Numbered from the stretch's first letter, positions 23,603 to 35,610 are shown. The stretch is 64,000 nt of DNA from Sorex araneus (GCF_027595985.1 NC_073313.1:101853552-101917551); one strand, 5' to 3'. Translations and numbers: made by a program. The notes: a model not told the origin generated them from the sequence alone.

Positions 23603-23672
23603 TACATATATACATATATATATATGTATATATACATATATACATACACACACACATATATATATATATACA
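23603..23672. repeat. (TA)n/(CA)n microsatellite
   Basis: Alternating ACATATAT, GTATATAT and CACACACA runs with internal mirror symmetry. Confidence 0.88.
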
Positions 23673-23867
23673 AGCCCGCTGTCCATAATATTCTAGGTCT
23701 ATATGCCATTTGTGCACTGATAACTCAAAAACACAGTTTTCAGCCCAATTCCTCTCTACTGAAATGCAATATATTTTATCTAACAGATTTTTACACCAAC
23801 ACTTGGAATCAAAACCAGTGTATTAGAATTGTAATCCCTATCTTTCTGCCTATTCATTATGTCTGCA

Positions 23868-24030
23868 GTTTTTGGGTTTTGTCCCACATCTGGCTATCCT
23901 CATGGCTTAGTCCTGGCTTTGTGCTCAAGAATCCTGATGTGCTCAGGGTTCCATAAGAGGTACCAGGCACAAAACTGCTGTCATTTACATGCAACGCAAA
24001 CACCTTAATTTTTGTGCTGTCTCTCTGAAG
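23868..24030 (-). mobile_element. SINE type A, antisense, diverged
   Basis: TTTTGTCCCACATCTGGC, TCCTGGCTTTGTGCTCAAG and GCAACGCAAACACC. Confidence 0.75.
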
Positions 24031-24181
24031 TTATTTATGAATTTAAGATTATCTTAAGATTCTCTACTGCTTAATCCCTATCTACCATATTCCTGATGAC
24101 CTTTGTCTGATTTTTCTTCCCAAGGTACTTAATGAAAAATTATCCTTTCAAGTAACTGAGTAAATCATGGTGCTATTAACT

Positions 24182-24221
24182 GAGAGAGAGAGAGTGGGGG
24201 AGGGAGAGGGAGAGAGAGAAA
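24182..24221. repeat. (GA)n-rich simple repeat
   Basis: GAGAGAGAGAGTGGGGGAGG continues into GGGAGAGAGAGA. Confidence 0.85.
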
Positions 24222-24312
24222 CATTGAGGAACTGAGGAACAAGGATAATAGGGTCTAGCTCAGGGAATGCTAAAAAGCACTGAGCATCAATGCTGATTAT
24301 ACCTTCAACACA

Positions 24313-24652
24313 ATACCTTATTATTTTAATTGAATCATCCTGAGATATAGAGTTACAAAGCTGTTCATGATCTGGTTTCATTCATACAATGTTTTAACAC
24401 CTATCCCTCCACAATGTACATTTATCACCACCAATATCCCCAGTATTCCTCCTGACACGCCCCTGCCACACACACTAGCCTACACTACGACATATACCTT
24501 TCTTCCTTCTGTCTCTACTTTTTGGCACTATAGTTTGCAATACAGGTACTGAGAGGTCATCCTATTTGGTACTTTACCCACTCCCATTTCAGCACGCATC
24601 TCTCACCCAGAGTGTTTACTTCTATCCATCATTGTCATAGTGGTCCCTTTTT
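24313..24652 (-). mobile_element. L1 3' UTR, antisense
   Basis: TTGAATCATCCTGAGATATA, ACACCTATCCCTCCACAATG, GTTTGCAATACAGGTACTG and CATTGTCATAGTGGTCCC. Confidence 0.8.
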
Positions 24653-24815
24653 ATCTTAATTTTTTAATTAAGACACCATGATTTACAATGTTGCTCATTA
24701 TAAAATTGTTTCAGGAATGCAATGATCCAACACCAATAATACTACCACGTCCCTTCTTCCAGTCCCAGCATCAATGTCCTAGATTCCTTCCCAACCTACG
24801 GTCTGCCCATTTGAC
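24653..24815 (-). mobile_element. Second L1 3' UTR fragment, antisense, diverged
   Basis: AAGACACCATGATTTACAAT, GATCCAACACCAATAATAC and CTTCCCAACCTACGGTCTGC. It starts where the previous fragment ends. Confidence 0.6.
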
Positions 24816-24929
24816 AGACATATAAAGTTTATTTAATATCATTTACCCCAGAAAAACTTAAATGAATTTATTTATCAGAAAATAAATCAATAAAGTCAAC
24901 ATGTGATGATTGATTGCTATATAACTGGT

Positions 24930-25188
24930 GTAGCACTGTCCTGTAGCACTGACCTCCCGTTGTTCATCGATTTGCTCGAGCGGGCACCAGTAACGTCTCC
25001 ATTTTGAGACTTGTTGTTACTGTTTTTGGTTTATCGAATACACCACAGATAGCTTGCCAGGCTCTGCCGTGCGGGCAGGATACTCTCAGTAGCTTGCCGG
25101 GCTCTCTGAGAGGGACAGAAGAATCGAACCCAGGTCAGCCGCATGCAAGGCAAACATCCTACCCGCTGTGCTATCCTTCCACTCAGTA
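24930..25188 (-). mobile_element. SINE type B, antisense, full length
   Basis: TCATCGATTTGCTCGAGCGG, CCAGTAACGTCTCC, TTGTTGTTACTGTTTTTGG, GCTCTCTGAGAGGGAC and a reversed head ending CCGCTGTGCTATCC. Confidence 0.92.
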
Positions 25189-26014
25189 TAGTATACTGTC
25201 TATTCCCATTAAGATAAATAAGTTTTCATCTCTGGCAGCTAAAGTACACTGCATTAAGTTTAGTTTGTTCTTGGATCTTATTAAACACAAAGTCTCTTAT
25301 GTTCACCTTTAGTACTACATCTTTACTACTGTTGTTAGTGTGGTTTGTGCCTGTGGATATCGGGATTGGAAAAAGAAGTCAGTACCAATCTCCAGCCTGA
25401 TTCAGGGCCTTGCCTTTGTATTGCATTAAAGAATTTTAAGAGAAGGCAAATAGGGACATAAAATAGTATGACTTAGGAAAGAAGCAGAGAAAGAGTGAAT
25501 CTGCAGAGTGAAATAAAGGAAGTACACTCTAAGTGGGGATGCTGCAATTCCAGAATTCAGTCTCTGGAGGTGCTGAGAGACAATTTTATAGTTTTCTAAA
25601 ACACAAGTGTTTTGTTTGTTTTTCCTTCTTTATGCTGCCTCAGCTTGAGCTGAAGGTTGTTGCTAGGGAGTTGTCAAGGGGAAGGAATTTTAGACTTGGG
25701 GGTTTCTTTGTTTCCCCTAGGTCTTATCAGGGCATCATTCCTGGCAGTCAATAATTTCCAGACTGTGTCTGGTTTTCATCCTAAACTGGCAGCAGGGTAC
25801 TCCTTTTCAGAATATATCTTCTGTCTCCAAACATTTCTTGATTTTAAGGCTATCTGTCTCTCCAAATATTTCAGTATTTGGCCCCCTAAAATTTATTGCC
25901 AGAGACTTCCTTACCCTGCCTCCCTCACAACGAGGTACAATTTTTAAGGTCTCATTATGGGGCAAACAATGATTAATCTCAGAATAGCGCTATGATGGAG
26001 ATCGTATTATTGAA

Positions 26015-26155
26015 GGCAAAAACCCATAATATTTAAGGAGTTTAAAGAACTTGCCCTGTGATAATGAGATGCATGGCTAGGGTGGGACTGAGACTTCGAC
26101 CCAGGCCTATATTTTTTATGCACATAATCCATTTCTCTATCACCTTGTAGTTTAT
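26015..26155 (-). mobile_element. MIR element, antisense
   Basis: AAGAACTTGCCCTGTGATAA, TGGGACTGAGACTTCGACC and AATCCATTTCTCTATCACC correspond to the reversed MIR 5' half. Confidence 0.6.
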
Positions 26156-26275
26156 GCCCTACTAACTGTTCTCCATAGGTGTCTGTAACTATGTGTTACC
26201 AAAAAAATTTAGTGAGATACTTAGTTCTTGACTGTGGGAAGTTTTGTGGTTCTGTTTTCAGTTTCCATATTACAC

Positions 26276-26440
26276 AGGCCAGAGAGCTTTTCTATAGGGG
26301 ATAAGGTGCCTGCCTTGCACAGAGGCTGACTCCTGTTTGATCCCTGGCTTCATATACGGTCCCATGAGCACCACAAAGTTATCCTGAGCAAGAGGCAAGA
26401 GTTGTCCCTGAAAACCACTGTGTGACACAAAACAAAAGCA
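26276..26440 (+). mobile_element. SINE type A, diverged
   Basis: AGGGGATAAGGTGCCTGCC, TTTGATCCCTGGC, CATGAGCACCACAAAG and an A-rich end. Confidence 0.72.
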
Positions 26441-26663
26441 AACATGGTATATAATGTTTGATGATGAAGACCTAATTTTACTAATTAAATATTTACAGCA
26501 GAGGGCAGCGAAATAGAGATTTTTAGTTCAAGATAAAAAAACGATAAAGTTAAAGCAGGGGTTTTAAGAGTTAAAACCTAACTGTCTGTCTTACTAAGAT
26601 TGAAATACTTTGAATCATTTCTCAGTTACTAGTCATTACATAGCACTGCTTAAAATTTGTTTT

Positions 26664-26741
26664 CTATCGACTGAGAATGTGGCTCGGTCAGTTATCGAGC
26701 TGAAGGTCCTCGATGGTTTCAATCCCTTACTGCAAAAAAAA
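26664..26741 (+). mobile_element. Possible tRNA-derived retrosequence with A tail
   Basis: About 70 bases with an A-box-like GTGGCTCGGTCAGTTATCG and a B-box-like GGTTTCAATCC, ending in ten A. No convincing cloverleaf and no TSD. Not a functional tRNA gene. Confidence 0.35.
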
Positions 26742-26959
26742 ATGATATTTCGATCAAAGAAAAGAGAGAAATTTTGTCAGGTTCTTAACTGATCCTTTAT
26801 TTTTAATGTTTACTTATACTTCCAAATTTCCTTAACATAAGACTCAGAATAAAACCATTAGAGAAGCATATTCATTGAGCTATGCCAAATTGTAAAATGA
26901 ATATAATATAATTAGGTGTACAAATGTATGGTTATATTTTAATATCACTGATTTGTATA

Positions 26960-27125
26960 CGTTTTAGACCACCCCAAGTAGTGCCCAGGACTTACTCTGC
27001 ACTCTGTGCTCCAGGATCACCCCTGACAGTACTCAGGGGACTATAAGGGGTGCGAGTGATTGAACCCAGGTCCACTTTCTGCAACACAAGTAAGTGCCCT
27101 ACTTGCTATACCATCTCTCCATCCC
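26960..27125 (-). mobile_element. SINE type A, antisense
   Basis: ACCACCCCAAGTAGTGCCC, TCACCCCTGACAGTACTCAG, ATTGAACCCAGGTCC and CATCTCTCCATCCC. Confidence 0.78.
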
Positions 27126-28492
27126 AAAAGATGAAATATTTTGTAGTTTTAGAAAAATTATAGACTACAGTTTCATTTTGTTTTTAATAAAAGGAGTATT
27201 TCAGCTGATGCATTCCTGGTTAAAGGTGTCTATTATTCACTAAACAAATACTTATTGAGCAGAAACTTTACCATTGGTACCTCCAAAAGTAAAAAAAAAA
27301 TCAAATGAACAGAACTGTCTTAAAACGCTTTAAACTTTTATGCATACAAATTTTAATCAAACAAATATGACCCTGATAAGAGGATTTTATGTGAAGAAAG
27401 AAAGAATTGTACTCTAGGAAAGATTTCATAACTAATTTTAAAAGTTTCAATACTTAAGTATTTATTGTAGTCCTTTTAAAAACATCAAGGGGGAAGCAAT
27501 TTGTAAAACCTAGTAACATCTAAAATTATATTCCACATTACTTTCCCACTTAATACCTTGTACATGCTGTAGTTGCAGGAAACTCATATTACAACCCTTC
27601 ATTCTTATTTACAACTGAAAAACTCACCCTAAAATGCATACCCTGCAGCTTTTTCTGCTGTCTCTATTACTTTTTTTCCATACCGAGGTCTTGCTCCCTT
27701 TTCATATGTAATTTAATGTTCAACTAGTATTGTTCCTTACTATTTTATCAGATGTTTCTGCCCATTACACCTATTCTGTACAATAAAAACTCTCGGGAAC
27801 TGACCTGGCATAGCAAGAATTTCCTTAGAAGTTGCTGAATTTGGAGAGACACATAAGCCAAAACAACATGTCTTTGGAAGGCAAGAAAAAATGGAAAACT
27901 GCCAACACTAACTTGAGGTCTTTTATTTCATCACACATGAGAAAGTGAAGTGCACTATTAAAAATAGTGATAGTCCTATCAGTAGTAGTAGAGAGTAGGG
28001 AAATAATTTTTGACTTACAGATTGTGTCTGAGATGGCTGAACATATATACAAGTGGTAATAGTAAAGATATTCCCAGAAAAGAACCCTAGGTCCAGACCC
28101 AGTACTTATGATCCTCCTTTAACTCCCCAGAAGATGAGTGACTTTACTCTGTTTTGCATTTTACATGCATCTTATTTCACTTTCAAACAATATGTCTATC
28201 ATCTTTGTCTTAAATGCCCCCAAAACTTAATCCTGAACTACTACACCTTTACTCATCTATACCAGAAGATTTTCAAATATATTAGTTGATGACTTACTGA
28301 CTATAACCCTAAGATCAGTAGGATCTAAAGATATTTATTTGGTTGCATGAATCCATTTTCATTTTTTACCAATAGAAAGGAAAAATAAGATTAAGGGATG
28401 AGGGAATTATTATGAGATGACAATATAATGTATGAAGACAGGCATACCAGTATTTTACAGCAGAGTGCAAAATTACAGAAAATTCTAAGATT

Positions 28493-28672
28493 TTTGTATT
28501 TTTTTAATTTTTGGGTCACACCCGGCAATGCACAGGGATTACTCCTGGCTTTGCACTCAGGAATTACTCCTGACAGTGCTCAGGGGGATCATATGGGATG
28601 CTGGGAATTGAACCCGGGTTGGCCGCATGCAAGGCAAATGCCCTGATCGCTGTACTATCACTCTAGCCACCA
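28493..28672 (-). mobile_element. SINE type A, antisense, young
   Basis: TTTTTGGGTCACACCCGGC through ACTATCACTCTAGCC. AAAATTCTAAG on both sides (about 28478 and 28672) is the TSD. Confidence 0.92.
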
Positions 28673-28774
28673 AAATTCTAAGTTTTAAGGCATTTATGAA
28701 ACCTTCTTATTAGTTAATAAATACTAATTATTTCTCCTCCGATATACTTTGATAGCATATTATGCAAAATTTTC

Positions 28775-29085
28775 AGGGTCCAGGAAGTAAGTACAAGGTG
28801 AAAGTGTGCATGCTTTGCATGCCTCTGACCTAGGCACAATTCCTGGCACGGCATGACTTCCAGAGCATCACTAGGTACAGTCCCAACCCCTTGAACAACA
28901 CATCTGTGGCCCTGGAAGCCCCTGAATACTACAAGAGTAACTCTGGTGGCTCCCTGGTTCCACAGGGTGAAACAAGAATGCATTCTCATGCCTTCACATT
29001 GATCGATCAGAAACCTTGGCCAAGAATTGCTGGAGTGGTTCCCAGTCCACCTTAATACCACTTGGAAGAGCCCCCACCCAAAGAA
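28775..29085 (+). mobile_element. Old long SINE relative
   Basis: Head traces (GTCCAGGAAGTAAGTACAAG, GCACAATTCCTGGCACGGC) and a longer body (GCATCACTAGGTACAGTCCC, TGAATACTACAAGAGTAACT) also seen, diverged, at about 35838. Confidence 0.45.
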
Positions 29086-29093
29086 TAAACAAG

Positions 29094-29264
29094 GGCCAGA
29101 GAGATAGAACAACTGATAAAACACTCCCTTTCAAATGATCGACCTAGGTGTGATGTCTCCAGAGCATGTCCAGGAGTGATCTTCGAGCATTGCAGGAAGT
29201 AAGCCCTGAGCACTGACAGGTGTGGCCCACACCAAAAATAAAAGAAAAAAGAAAAAAAAAACTT
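29094..29264 (+). mobile_element. SINE type A, diverged
   Basis: GGGCCAGAGAGATAGAAC, TCCAGGAGTGATCTTCGAGC, GACAGGTGTGGCCC and an A-rich tail. Confidence 0.75.
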
Positions 29265-32021
29265 TTCAGAAAGTATCATTGCTGCTAAATAAAATATGGC
29301 TTACGTCATTTTTACTATTATTTTAGAGACAGGTGCTCTTAGGCTTGACTGCCTAGCATGTGCAAAGGTTGATACGAAGAAAGTTAACAGAAGGGCCTTG
29401 ACTGGTCATTCTCTTGTATTTCTTTGCTTGGGGAGGCCAGAGTGGATTGCTGCAGTTTTTCTAGACTTTAGAACATATTTCAACAGATAGATCTAAAATT
29501 TTTATCTTTACTCTTGCTCATTAGAACTGCATCTTTATCCAACACCATTTTGAAATCTTTTTTAATTGTCAGCTGCTCATCTCATTGAGCACTTCTAGAC
29601 CTAGAGCTGAAAGGTCAGATTAGATGACCACAGTTGGGTTTGTCAGAGATATGACATGAATAGATTAATTTTAGTCTATTGAATCCTTTCCTCTGCACTC
29701 ACAAAAGGAAAAGATAATTTTGAAATGAGTATTAATACACAAAATGATAAAGATGTCAGTAATGATATCAGTTTATTTCCTTATTTCTAACAAACATAAA
29801 ATACAAATCCAAACAGTTAATTTTTCGTTAAAGTAAGCAAGGAAAACAAGTTGTAAACTCATATCCAAATAAACAGAGCAATCTTTCAATAAATGAGTTA
29901 TAAAAGGAAGTTGCAACCGCAGATGAATATCCGGTGGCCCATCTTATCCTGCAGTGCTCATACATAGGTCCCCCGTGCCAGCTCCCTTAGTTTTGTTTTC
30001 AGTTAGACCCATTCTTAAAAGGGTCTTTTGATGTGGAGTTTGACTATCCTTTCCCTTCTATTCTCCATTCCTCACAAGAAGACCCTACCCTGCTCCCCTC
30101 ACCCTATCTCAGGTACATTTCTCCTTCTTTTTCTTATAGGGGGGAAGACAGGGTTCAGGTACCTTTGATAAGCATACTAGGATGGACTCCTCTTAGTTTC
30201 CCATCCTTTTGCCACACAGATCAGTGTCTGCTTCCCTGCCCTGCAGGCCTGAAGGAAAATACTTTTCTAAATTTACCCAAGTTAATGAATTCACTTGCTT
30301 TTATTTTCATGTATTTGTAAATGTTTGTACTATTTTCCATTAATACTGTATATATAAACATAAAAATCTTATATGCTATCAACACTACCCTACTCAATAT
30401 TTTTTTCTGAAAAATTTCCATACTATTATTAATACAAACATATTCCATGTATAACTAAATATATGTGTATTTACATGTATACGCATATTTGACTGGAGGG
30501 AACAATTCTCTGAAACATCCCGGTTTATTGGAAAGTCCACTGGAACAAAGAATAATTCAATCCCAAATGTTAACAGTACTGAGGTTGGGAAATTATGCCT
30601 GCAGAAGAGTATTATCTAGCCTAAGGAAATCTCTGTTAATCACAGACTAGGAATCTTCTATAGCTCTCCACATTTGCCCAATAGGAGAGAGCATAAAGTC
30701 CCATTCAGCTGCGCTGAGGTGTCAAAGAACCATAACAACTTGTATCTAAATCCACGGTCTGCCCACTTCTGCCTCATTTTGCTTGTGGTGTGACTCCTCA
30801 CGCCCTTTAACCTTGTGCAAATACTGCTTTGTCAGTAGAAGGGGTGACTTTATCCTCAGCCTATTCATCCTCTCCTGAAAATTGATTTCCTATTGGGATA
30901 TGTTCCGTTCCCATTTCTGAATTCTCTAAGAGCCTTAGAGTCACATCCCCTCTGACACATATCAGGCTGTGTGCTGCGGGACAGAATTCCTCTGAGTAGA
31001 CCAATAATCTGCTCAGTGGTCTAGAATAGCAACCCCTCCAAGGCACTATCAGCTGTTCATTCAGTCGCTTACCATTGGCCTGGCTGCCCTATTGAAATGA
31101 GTTTCTAGTTCTGTCTGTATCAGCTAAGGAGGATTCTCCAGTAGCAGAGCTGAATCAGCCCTCTTCTGCATCTGGCATTCATCTTCTCATACCCCTAAGA
31201 GGAACAAGAGTTTACCTCAGGCTGCTATTTAGTAAGACTGTAGGTTAATCCTGGGCCTGTTTTGATAATTTATCTTAGAAAACTCCATCTTAATAAATCT
31301 CTTGTCCAGTTTACTCTGAAAAATCTTGGCGTCCTTACTATTTGCCACTCTCTGCTGCAAAGCCATGTCATCTAGCCTCAGATTTTATCTGTTAGCCTGT
31401 GTTTTGCACTTTCCTCTTCAGATGCCAGTTTCTCACTTGCAAATAATCTGGTTGTCCAAGACAGGAACCCAGACAAGTTAGCTTTTAAAAAAAGGGGTGA
31501 GGGTTTGCCGGGATTGAAAAGTGGCTGGGTGGTCAATCTACATTTCGGAGACAGGATCAAATCCTATTTCTCCTTATCTGTATCCTTGCTGAGACCTCAT
31601 TCTGCTGTCCTGTAAACGTCACTTGAATTTTGTTAAGGCCTTGGATTATAGTGGCCCTAGCAACCATGGCTCTGATCTTGAACTCAATTTCAATGAGACA
31701 CAATTAGACCAGAATTCTAGTATGAGAATCTTTTTGGCTCAAAATGGGGCCTCTCCAATGATAACGCAGGAGCAAGTGTGGGTTGTTATATACATGGCTG
31801 TCCAGGAACACCGCATATTAAGAATTGGGGGGAGAGACAAAAGTGGAAGCTATAACAGTTCTGAGATGTTGAATGCTAATGGTTTGGAATAGAAAAACAT
31901 TTCTCTCCATGAATCTACACTATTCCCTCCCTTCCCTTATGTTTAAGTATGTGTGCTCAAGCACATAGCTACACACACAAACACCTTTCCCCTGCCTTTT
32001 TCTAACTTTGAAAATAATTCC

Positions 32022-32047
32022 CATTATAGAGATATGTCTCTATAATG
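32022..32047. repeat. Perfect 11-bp hairpin just downstream of the TEX13A stop
   Basis: CATTATAGAGA, TATG, TCTCTATAATG. It starts about 20 bases past the stop on the minus strand, so it would lie in the 3' UTR. Confidence 0.9.
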
Positions 32048-32066
32048 CTATGTATTTTTGTATTCA

Positions 32067-32774
32067 CTAACGGCTTTGCAGCCAGATTCCCCTCCCACAA
32101 AGGTAACAAGTTTCCCTTCGTGAAAAATTCACAGCTTTACACCAGGGGCAGTCCCAATCCCCTGCCCTGCGAAATGATGAGGGTTTTGTCTGCCAACGGG
32201 CATTAGGGCCTCTCCTCTCTCTCTCAGATTTGAAAGGATCTATCTCTGCGGCCTCCACGTCAGACAGCAGACGAATGTCACAGGACCGCCAGGGGAAAGA
32301 TGTCTTAGGTGTAGCTGCCACTGCTGGTGGAGATGGTGAGGAGTCTCCTGGGAAAGAGGTTAAAGGGTATGAGTAGGTAAATGAGGCAGGGAGCTGGACA
32401 GGAAGGAGTGATACAGGGCCATTGGGCATAAACGGGGCAGGGCACTGGGCAGAGACAGAGGACACTGAGTCTTTGGACTTGGGTCTAAGGGGATCAGAAA
32501 AATTAAGCACGGCTGGGCCTGATGTCTTGGGTTTTCCCTTCCTCTTCCTGCCAACATTAACACTGTTCTTATCCACATTTACAGGACGTGGCACTAAGCC
32601 TCCACCCATATCCCCCAACTCCACACAGTCCTCTCCCCTTCCTTGTCCTGTAGCGCCAGCAGCAGCAGTTCCAGCCGCCTTCTCCTTTCTCCCACCTGCT
32701 TTTCCTTCCACAGTCTCCTTGCTAGTGGCCTGGTCAGTCCTGATGTCATCTCTTTTCTGGAAAACCTCCAGCTC
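32067..32774 (-). CDS. TEX13A: TEX13A-like exon 2 (disordered region and C-terminal RanBP2-type zinc finger)
   Basis: The acceptor is ATTTTCTCTCCAG (AG complementing 32775-32776). The exon opens ELEVFQKRDDIRTDQATSKE in phase 0 and runs 235 codons to a TAG at 32069-32067, giving a protein of about 388 aa with exon 1, close to the roughly 400 aa I recall for human TEX13A. After a Gly/Ala/Lys-rich stretch and a Ser/Pro-rich low-complexity middle (LLPVQLPASFTYSYPLTSF) it ends in a RanBP2-type zinc finger: CPWC-x10-CYLC, Cys at about residues 362, 365, 376 and 379, with the conserved DWDC and NFSRR context. Fingers of this class bind single-stranded RNA or ubiquitin. I see no frameshift or early stop, so the gene appears functional. 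Confidence 0.9.
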   Translation of the reverse strand, partial: ELEVFQKRDDIRTDQATSKETVEGKAGGRKEKAAGTAAAGATGQGRGEDCVELGDMGGGLVPRPVNVDKNSVNVGRKRKGKPKTSGPAVLNFSDPLRPKSKDSVSSVSAQCPAPFMPNGPVSLLPVQLPASFTYSYPLTSFPGDSSPSPPAVAATPKTSFPWRSCDIRLLSDVEAAEIDPFKSERERRGPNARWQTKPSSFRRAGDWDCPWCKAVNFSRRETCYLCGRGIWLQSR

Positions 32775-32824
32775 CTGGAGAGAAAATCACAGTATTAAAA
32801 CTCTGGGGTAAAAAATAGGGTAGC

Positions 32825-33136
32825 CACTAAGTCAATGATAGCTGGAGGGATCACTTGGGATGGGAAATGTGTGCTGAAAGTAGACAGAAGATAAGATAAA
32901 ACACGTCTCAGTATCTGTGTTGCAAACCATGATGCCCAAAAGTAGCAAGCGAGTAAGAAGGAAGGTACATGCCACAGAGGAAAGGGCTGAGATGGAGTGG
33001 AGGTGGCAGGAGGGAGGAGTACTGGGGACTTCGAGTGTGGCAAATGTGCACTGGTGGGGGGGTGGGTATTTGATCATTGTATGACTGAAACTCAAACATG
33101 AAACCTCTGTATACCTTTATCTCATGGTGATTCGAT
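32825..33136 (+). mobile_element. L1 3' UTR, sense, in the TEX13A intron
   Basis: GTCTCAGTATCTGTGTTGC, AATGTGCACTGGTGG, TGATCATTGTATGACTGAAA and CTCATGGTGATTCGATAAG. The A tail has become the simple repeat that follows. Confidence 0.85.
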
Positions 33137-33375
<239 letters not shown>

Positions 33376-33460
33376 CTAGAGAAAGAGAGAAGAGAGAGCA
33401 GGTTGGGCTGAGGATGTCAGCATGAGGAAAATGACCCTAAAACTCAGGGGGTAACCTTAC

Positions 33461-33919
33461 CACCTGGGAGAGCTTCCATTTCAGCAGGTCCCTTTCCTTC
33501 TCCATCTCTGCCAGGCTGGCCTTGGTCTGCTGCAGTATCAGGGCCGCTTCTTTGCGCTCTGCCTCCCGCTGCTCGGTGGCCTCCTGCAGGTTGGAGGCCA
33601 GCGCCTGCGCCGCCGACTTGTACAGCTTCGTGAAGTCCTGCAGCCACTGCACCCTGCGGAGGTGCAGCTCCCGCTGCCTTTGGGCAAAATTCATGCCCAA
33701 GGCCAGTCCGCTCCAGGTGCAGGCCTCCTTGGCCTCCATGGGCACCGTGTCGTCCTCCAGGATGAGCCTGAGCTTGTCCTCCACCTCCTTCCAGGGCAGG
33801 GCGAGGTTTTCGAAGTAGAACTCGGAGCCCTTGGCATGCTGGAGCATCTTCTCGTTGATGAAGTCCACCACGCGGCTGTGATGGAAGCCGTAACAGAGTT
33901 TCTCGAGCTTCGAGGCCAT
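33461..33919 (-). CDS. TEX13A: TEX13A-like exon 1 (start codon and TEX13 N-terminal domain)
   Basis: This is the first coding exon of a testis-expressed TEX13-family gene. The ATG at 33919 lies in a good context (GCGATGGCC) inside a CpG-rich region. It encodes 153 residues: a globular N-terminus (FINEKMLQHAKGSEFYFENL, then EDKLRLILED and EACTWSGLALGM) that is the hallmark of TEX13 proteins, then a Glu/Lys/Gln-rich coiled coil at about residues 95-150 (ASNLQEATEQREAERKEAA). Of two overlapping donors, GTG|GTAAGG (intron from 33460) fits the consensus better and keeps the family pattern of a WKL...EL join. CAG|GTGGTA, three bases shorter, is possible. Both join exon 2 in phase 0. The molecular role is poorly known; RNA or nucleic-acid binding is suggested only by the finger in exon 2. 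TEX13B/C/D paralogues are the main alternatives; position inside IL1RAPL2 favours TEX13A. Confidence 0.9.
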
Positions 33920-34310
33920 CGCTCTGCAAGGCGCTAGCGGCTAGGCCGGACCTGTGGGCACATTCCAGCCAGTTACGCCCCGCCGAGCTTCGGCCCGGCC
34001 CCGGCCCTGCCCGCACTCGAGCCCAGCGTCGCCCCCTGCTCCCGGCCTCCCCCACCCCACAGGGGCGGCCTCTCCCAAGCCGCTGGCCGCCCCATGGACG
34101 ACTCCCACAGTTTTCACGCCGGTGGCCTCCATCCAAAGGCCACAGGCCCGCCCGAGCCGCCGAACCCGCCACTTACCGGGGCTGCAGACAACGGGCGCCT
34201 CTCTCGTCGGAAGGTGCCGAGCAGCAATGGGAGCCCGGCCGTCGAGTCTGGAGACTTCTATGCTGCGACCGTTCCAACGCCCGGAGACTGGGGGGGGTGA
34301 GAGTGTCCTA
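33500..34310. promoter_or_regulatory. CpG-rich region over TEX13A exon 1 and presumed promoter
   Basis: GC content and CpG density rise sharply here compared with the AT-rich intron around it (e.g. CGCCCCGCCGAGCTTCGGCC near 33975). It covers the TEX13A start codon and about 400 bases upstream on the minus strand. The long open frames on both strands in this stretch are GC-driven shadows. No TATA box is evident. The transcription start is not visible. Confidence 0.6.
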
Positions 34311-34706
34311 GGGACACCCTAGGGCCAAGTGTCGCAGAGAACCTGCCACAGCGTTGCAAGGCCTTGGAGGAGGGGAAAGACAGGAATAGGCCGAGAAGAC
34401 AGCTAAAGAGCTATGCAGTGCTCGTCATAAAGTACTAAAAGTCACCCCCCCGACACCCCCCTCCTGCCCCGCCATAATGGTTCATTCCATGCCATGGGGG
34501 CTGCTGCCTGCTCCCAGAGAATGTTCTAGACTTGATCGCTCCAAGTCCTCAGTGGCAACTTAGTGTACTTTCGGGGAGCGGGATTTGGTCATCTTGTTCT
34601 AGGACTCCTACATTCTGAGAAAAGAATCAGCAGTTTCTTGTCTGAAAGGTCAAGAGGTAATTCTTTGAGGCATTATGGACAGAGGCCCGTATCGTGTGAA
34701 AATATT

Positions 34707-34876
34707 TCAGGGTCCCAGAGTGATAAGGGGCTTACCTTGCATGAAGCTGACCTGCTTGGATCTCTGGCACTCCATAGGGTCCTCCGAGCCCGCCAGAAGT
34801 GACTCCCGAATGCAAAGCAAGAAGGCAGTCCTAACTGAGCACTGCTGCTGTAAGGTGTAAGCACAAAACAACAACA
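34707..34876 (+). mobile_element. SINE type A, diverged
   Basis: GGGTCCCAGAGTGATAAGGG, GGATCTCTGGCACTCCATA, CCCGCCAGAAGTGACTCCCG and an A-rich end. Confidence 0.75.
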
Positions 34877-35196
34877 AAAGTCATTATAAACAATCTTCAT
34901 GGACCAAAGACATCCATAGTCAAATGTCTATGTTTTCTTCCAAGACATAATTCTCCTGTATTTTTAGTAGAGAAACATTAAAAGAACCAGAACAAATGAG
35001 AAATTTATAATTGAATTCCCTCAATTCTTGTCTCTCATTTATGCCACCAGGGAACTTGTCATGCAGTGATACACTCATTTTGAGTTTTGATTTGTTTTGC
35101 CACCTGAAAAGTGAGATATTTGTTACATGGGCATTACCTTTGTTCTATAAACTATATTGAGAAAGACAGCATTTTGTCTTTAAAAGAATTATGTGA

Positions 35197-35386
35197 TGGG
35201 GCTGGAGCAATAGCGCAGCGGATAGGGCATTTGCCTTGCACCCGGCTGACCCGGGTTCGATTCCCAGCATCCCATATGGTCCCCTGAGCACCGCCAGGAG
35301 TGATTCCTGAGTGCAGAGCCAGGAGTAACCCCTGTGCATCGCTAGGTGTGACCCAGGAAGCAAAAAAATAAAATAAATAAAATAAA
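35197..35386 (+). mobile_element. SINE type A, young
   Basis: GGGGCTGGAGCAATAGCGCA through GGTGTGACCCAGGAAGC with an (AATAAA)n tail. TSD GAATTATGTGA at 35186-35196 and 35388-35398. Confidence 0.94.
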
Positions 35387-35477
35387 GGAATTATGTGAGA
35401 GGAAACAATAAATTAATCATTCAAATACTGCCTAAGAAGGTTGATAAATCCCAGATGTATAAATTATACTATTTTAG

Positions 35478-35610
35478 TGTTGTTTTGGGAGAGAGTTACA
35501 CCAAGAGATGCTAAGGGGTTAATAATCTGATTTTTAATCCTAGAAGTGCTGGGGGAAAATAGTCATCTACAAAGCAGATGCCTTGCCTTCTGTATTATCT
35601 CTCCAGACCC
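35478..35610 (-). mobile_element. SINE type A, antisense, diverged
   Basis: GAGAGTTACACCAAGAGATG, GTGCTGGGGGAAAATAG and TATTATCTCTCCAGACCC. Confidence 0.68.

Noticed and set aside
23603..23672. Palindromic look of the TA/CA microsatellite
   Set aside because: Self-complementarity is a property of alternating TA/CA repeats and needs no further explanation.
26664..26741. Candidate tRNA gene
   Set aside because: Box-like motifs and an A tail are present but no proper cloverleaf stems or terminator. Kept only as a possible retrosequence.
31623..31892. 89-codon plus-strand open frame near the TEX13A 3' end
   Set aside because: No recognisable domain, no good start context, and antisense to the likely TEX13A 3' flank.
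33444..34172. 242-codon minus-strand frame and several plus-strand frames across the TEX13A start region
   Set aside because: They overlap TEX13A exon 1 in other frames and owe their length to few AT-rich stop codons in CpG-rich DNA. Composition is Gly/Arg/Ala-rich without a domain.
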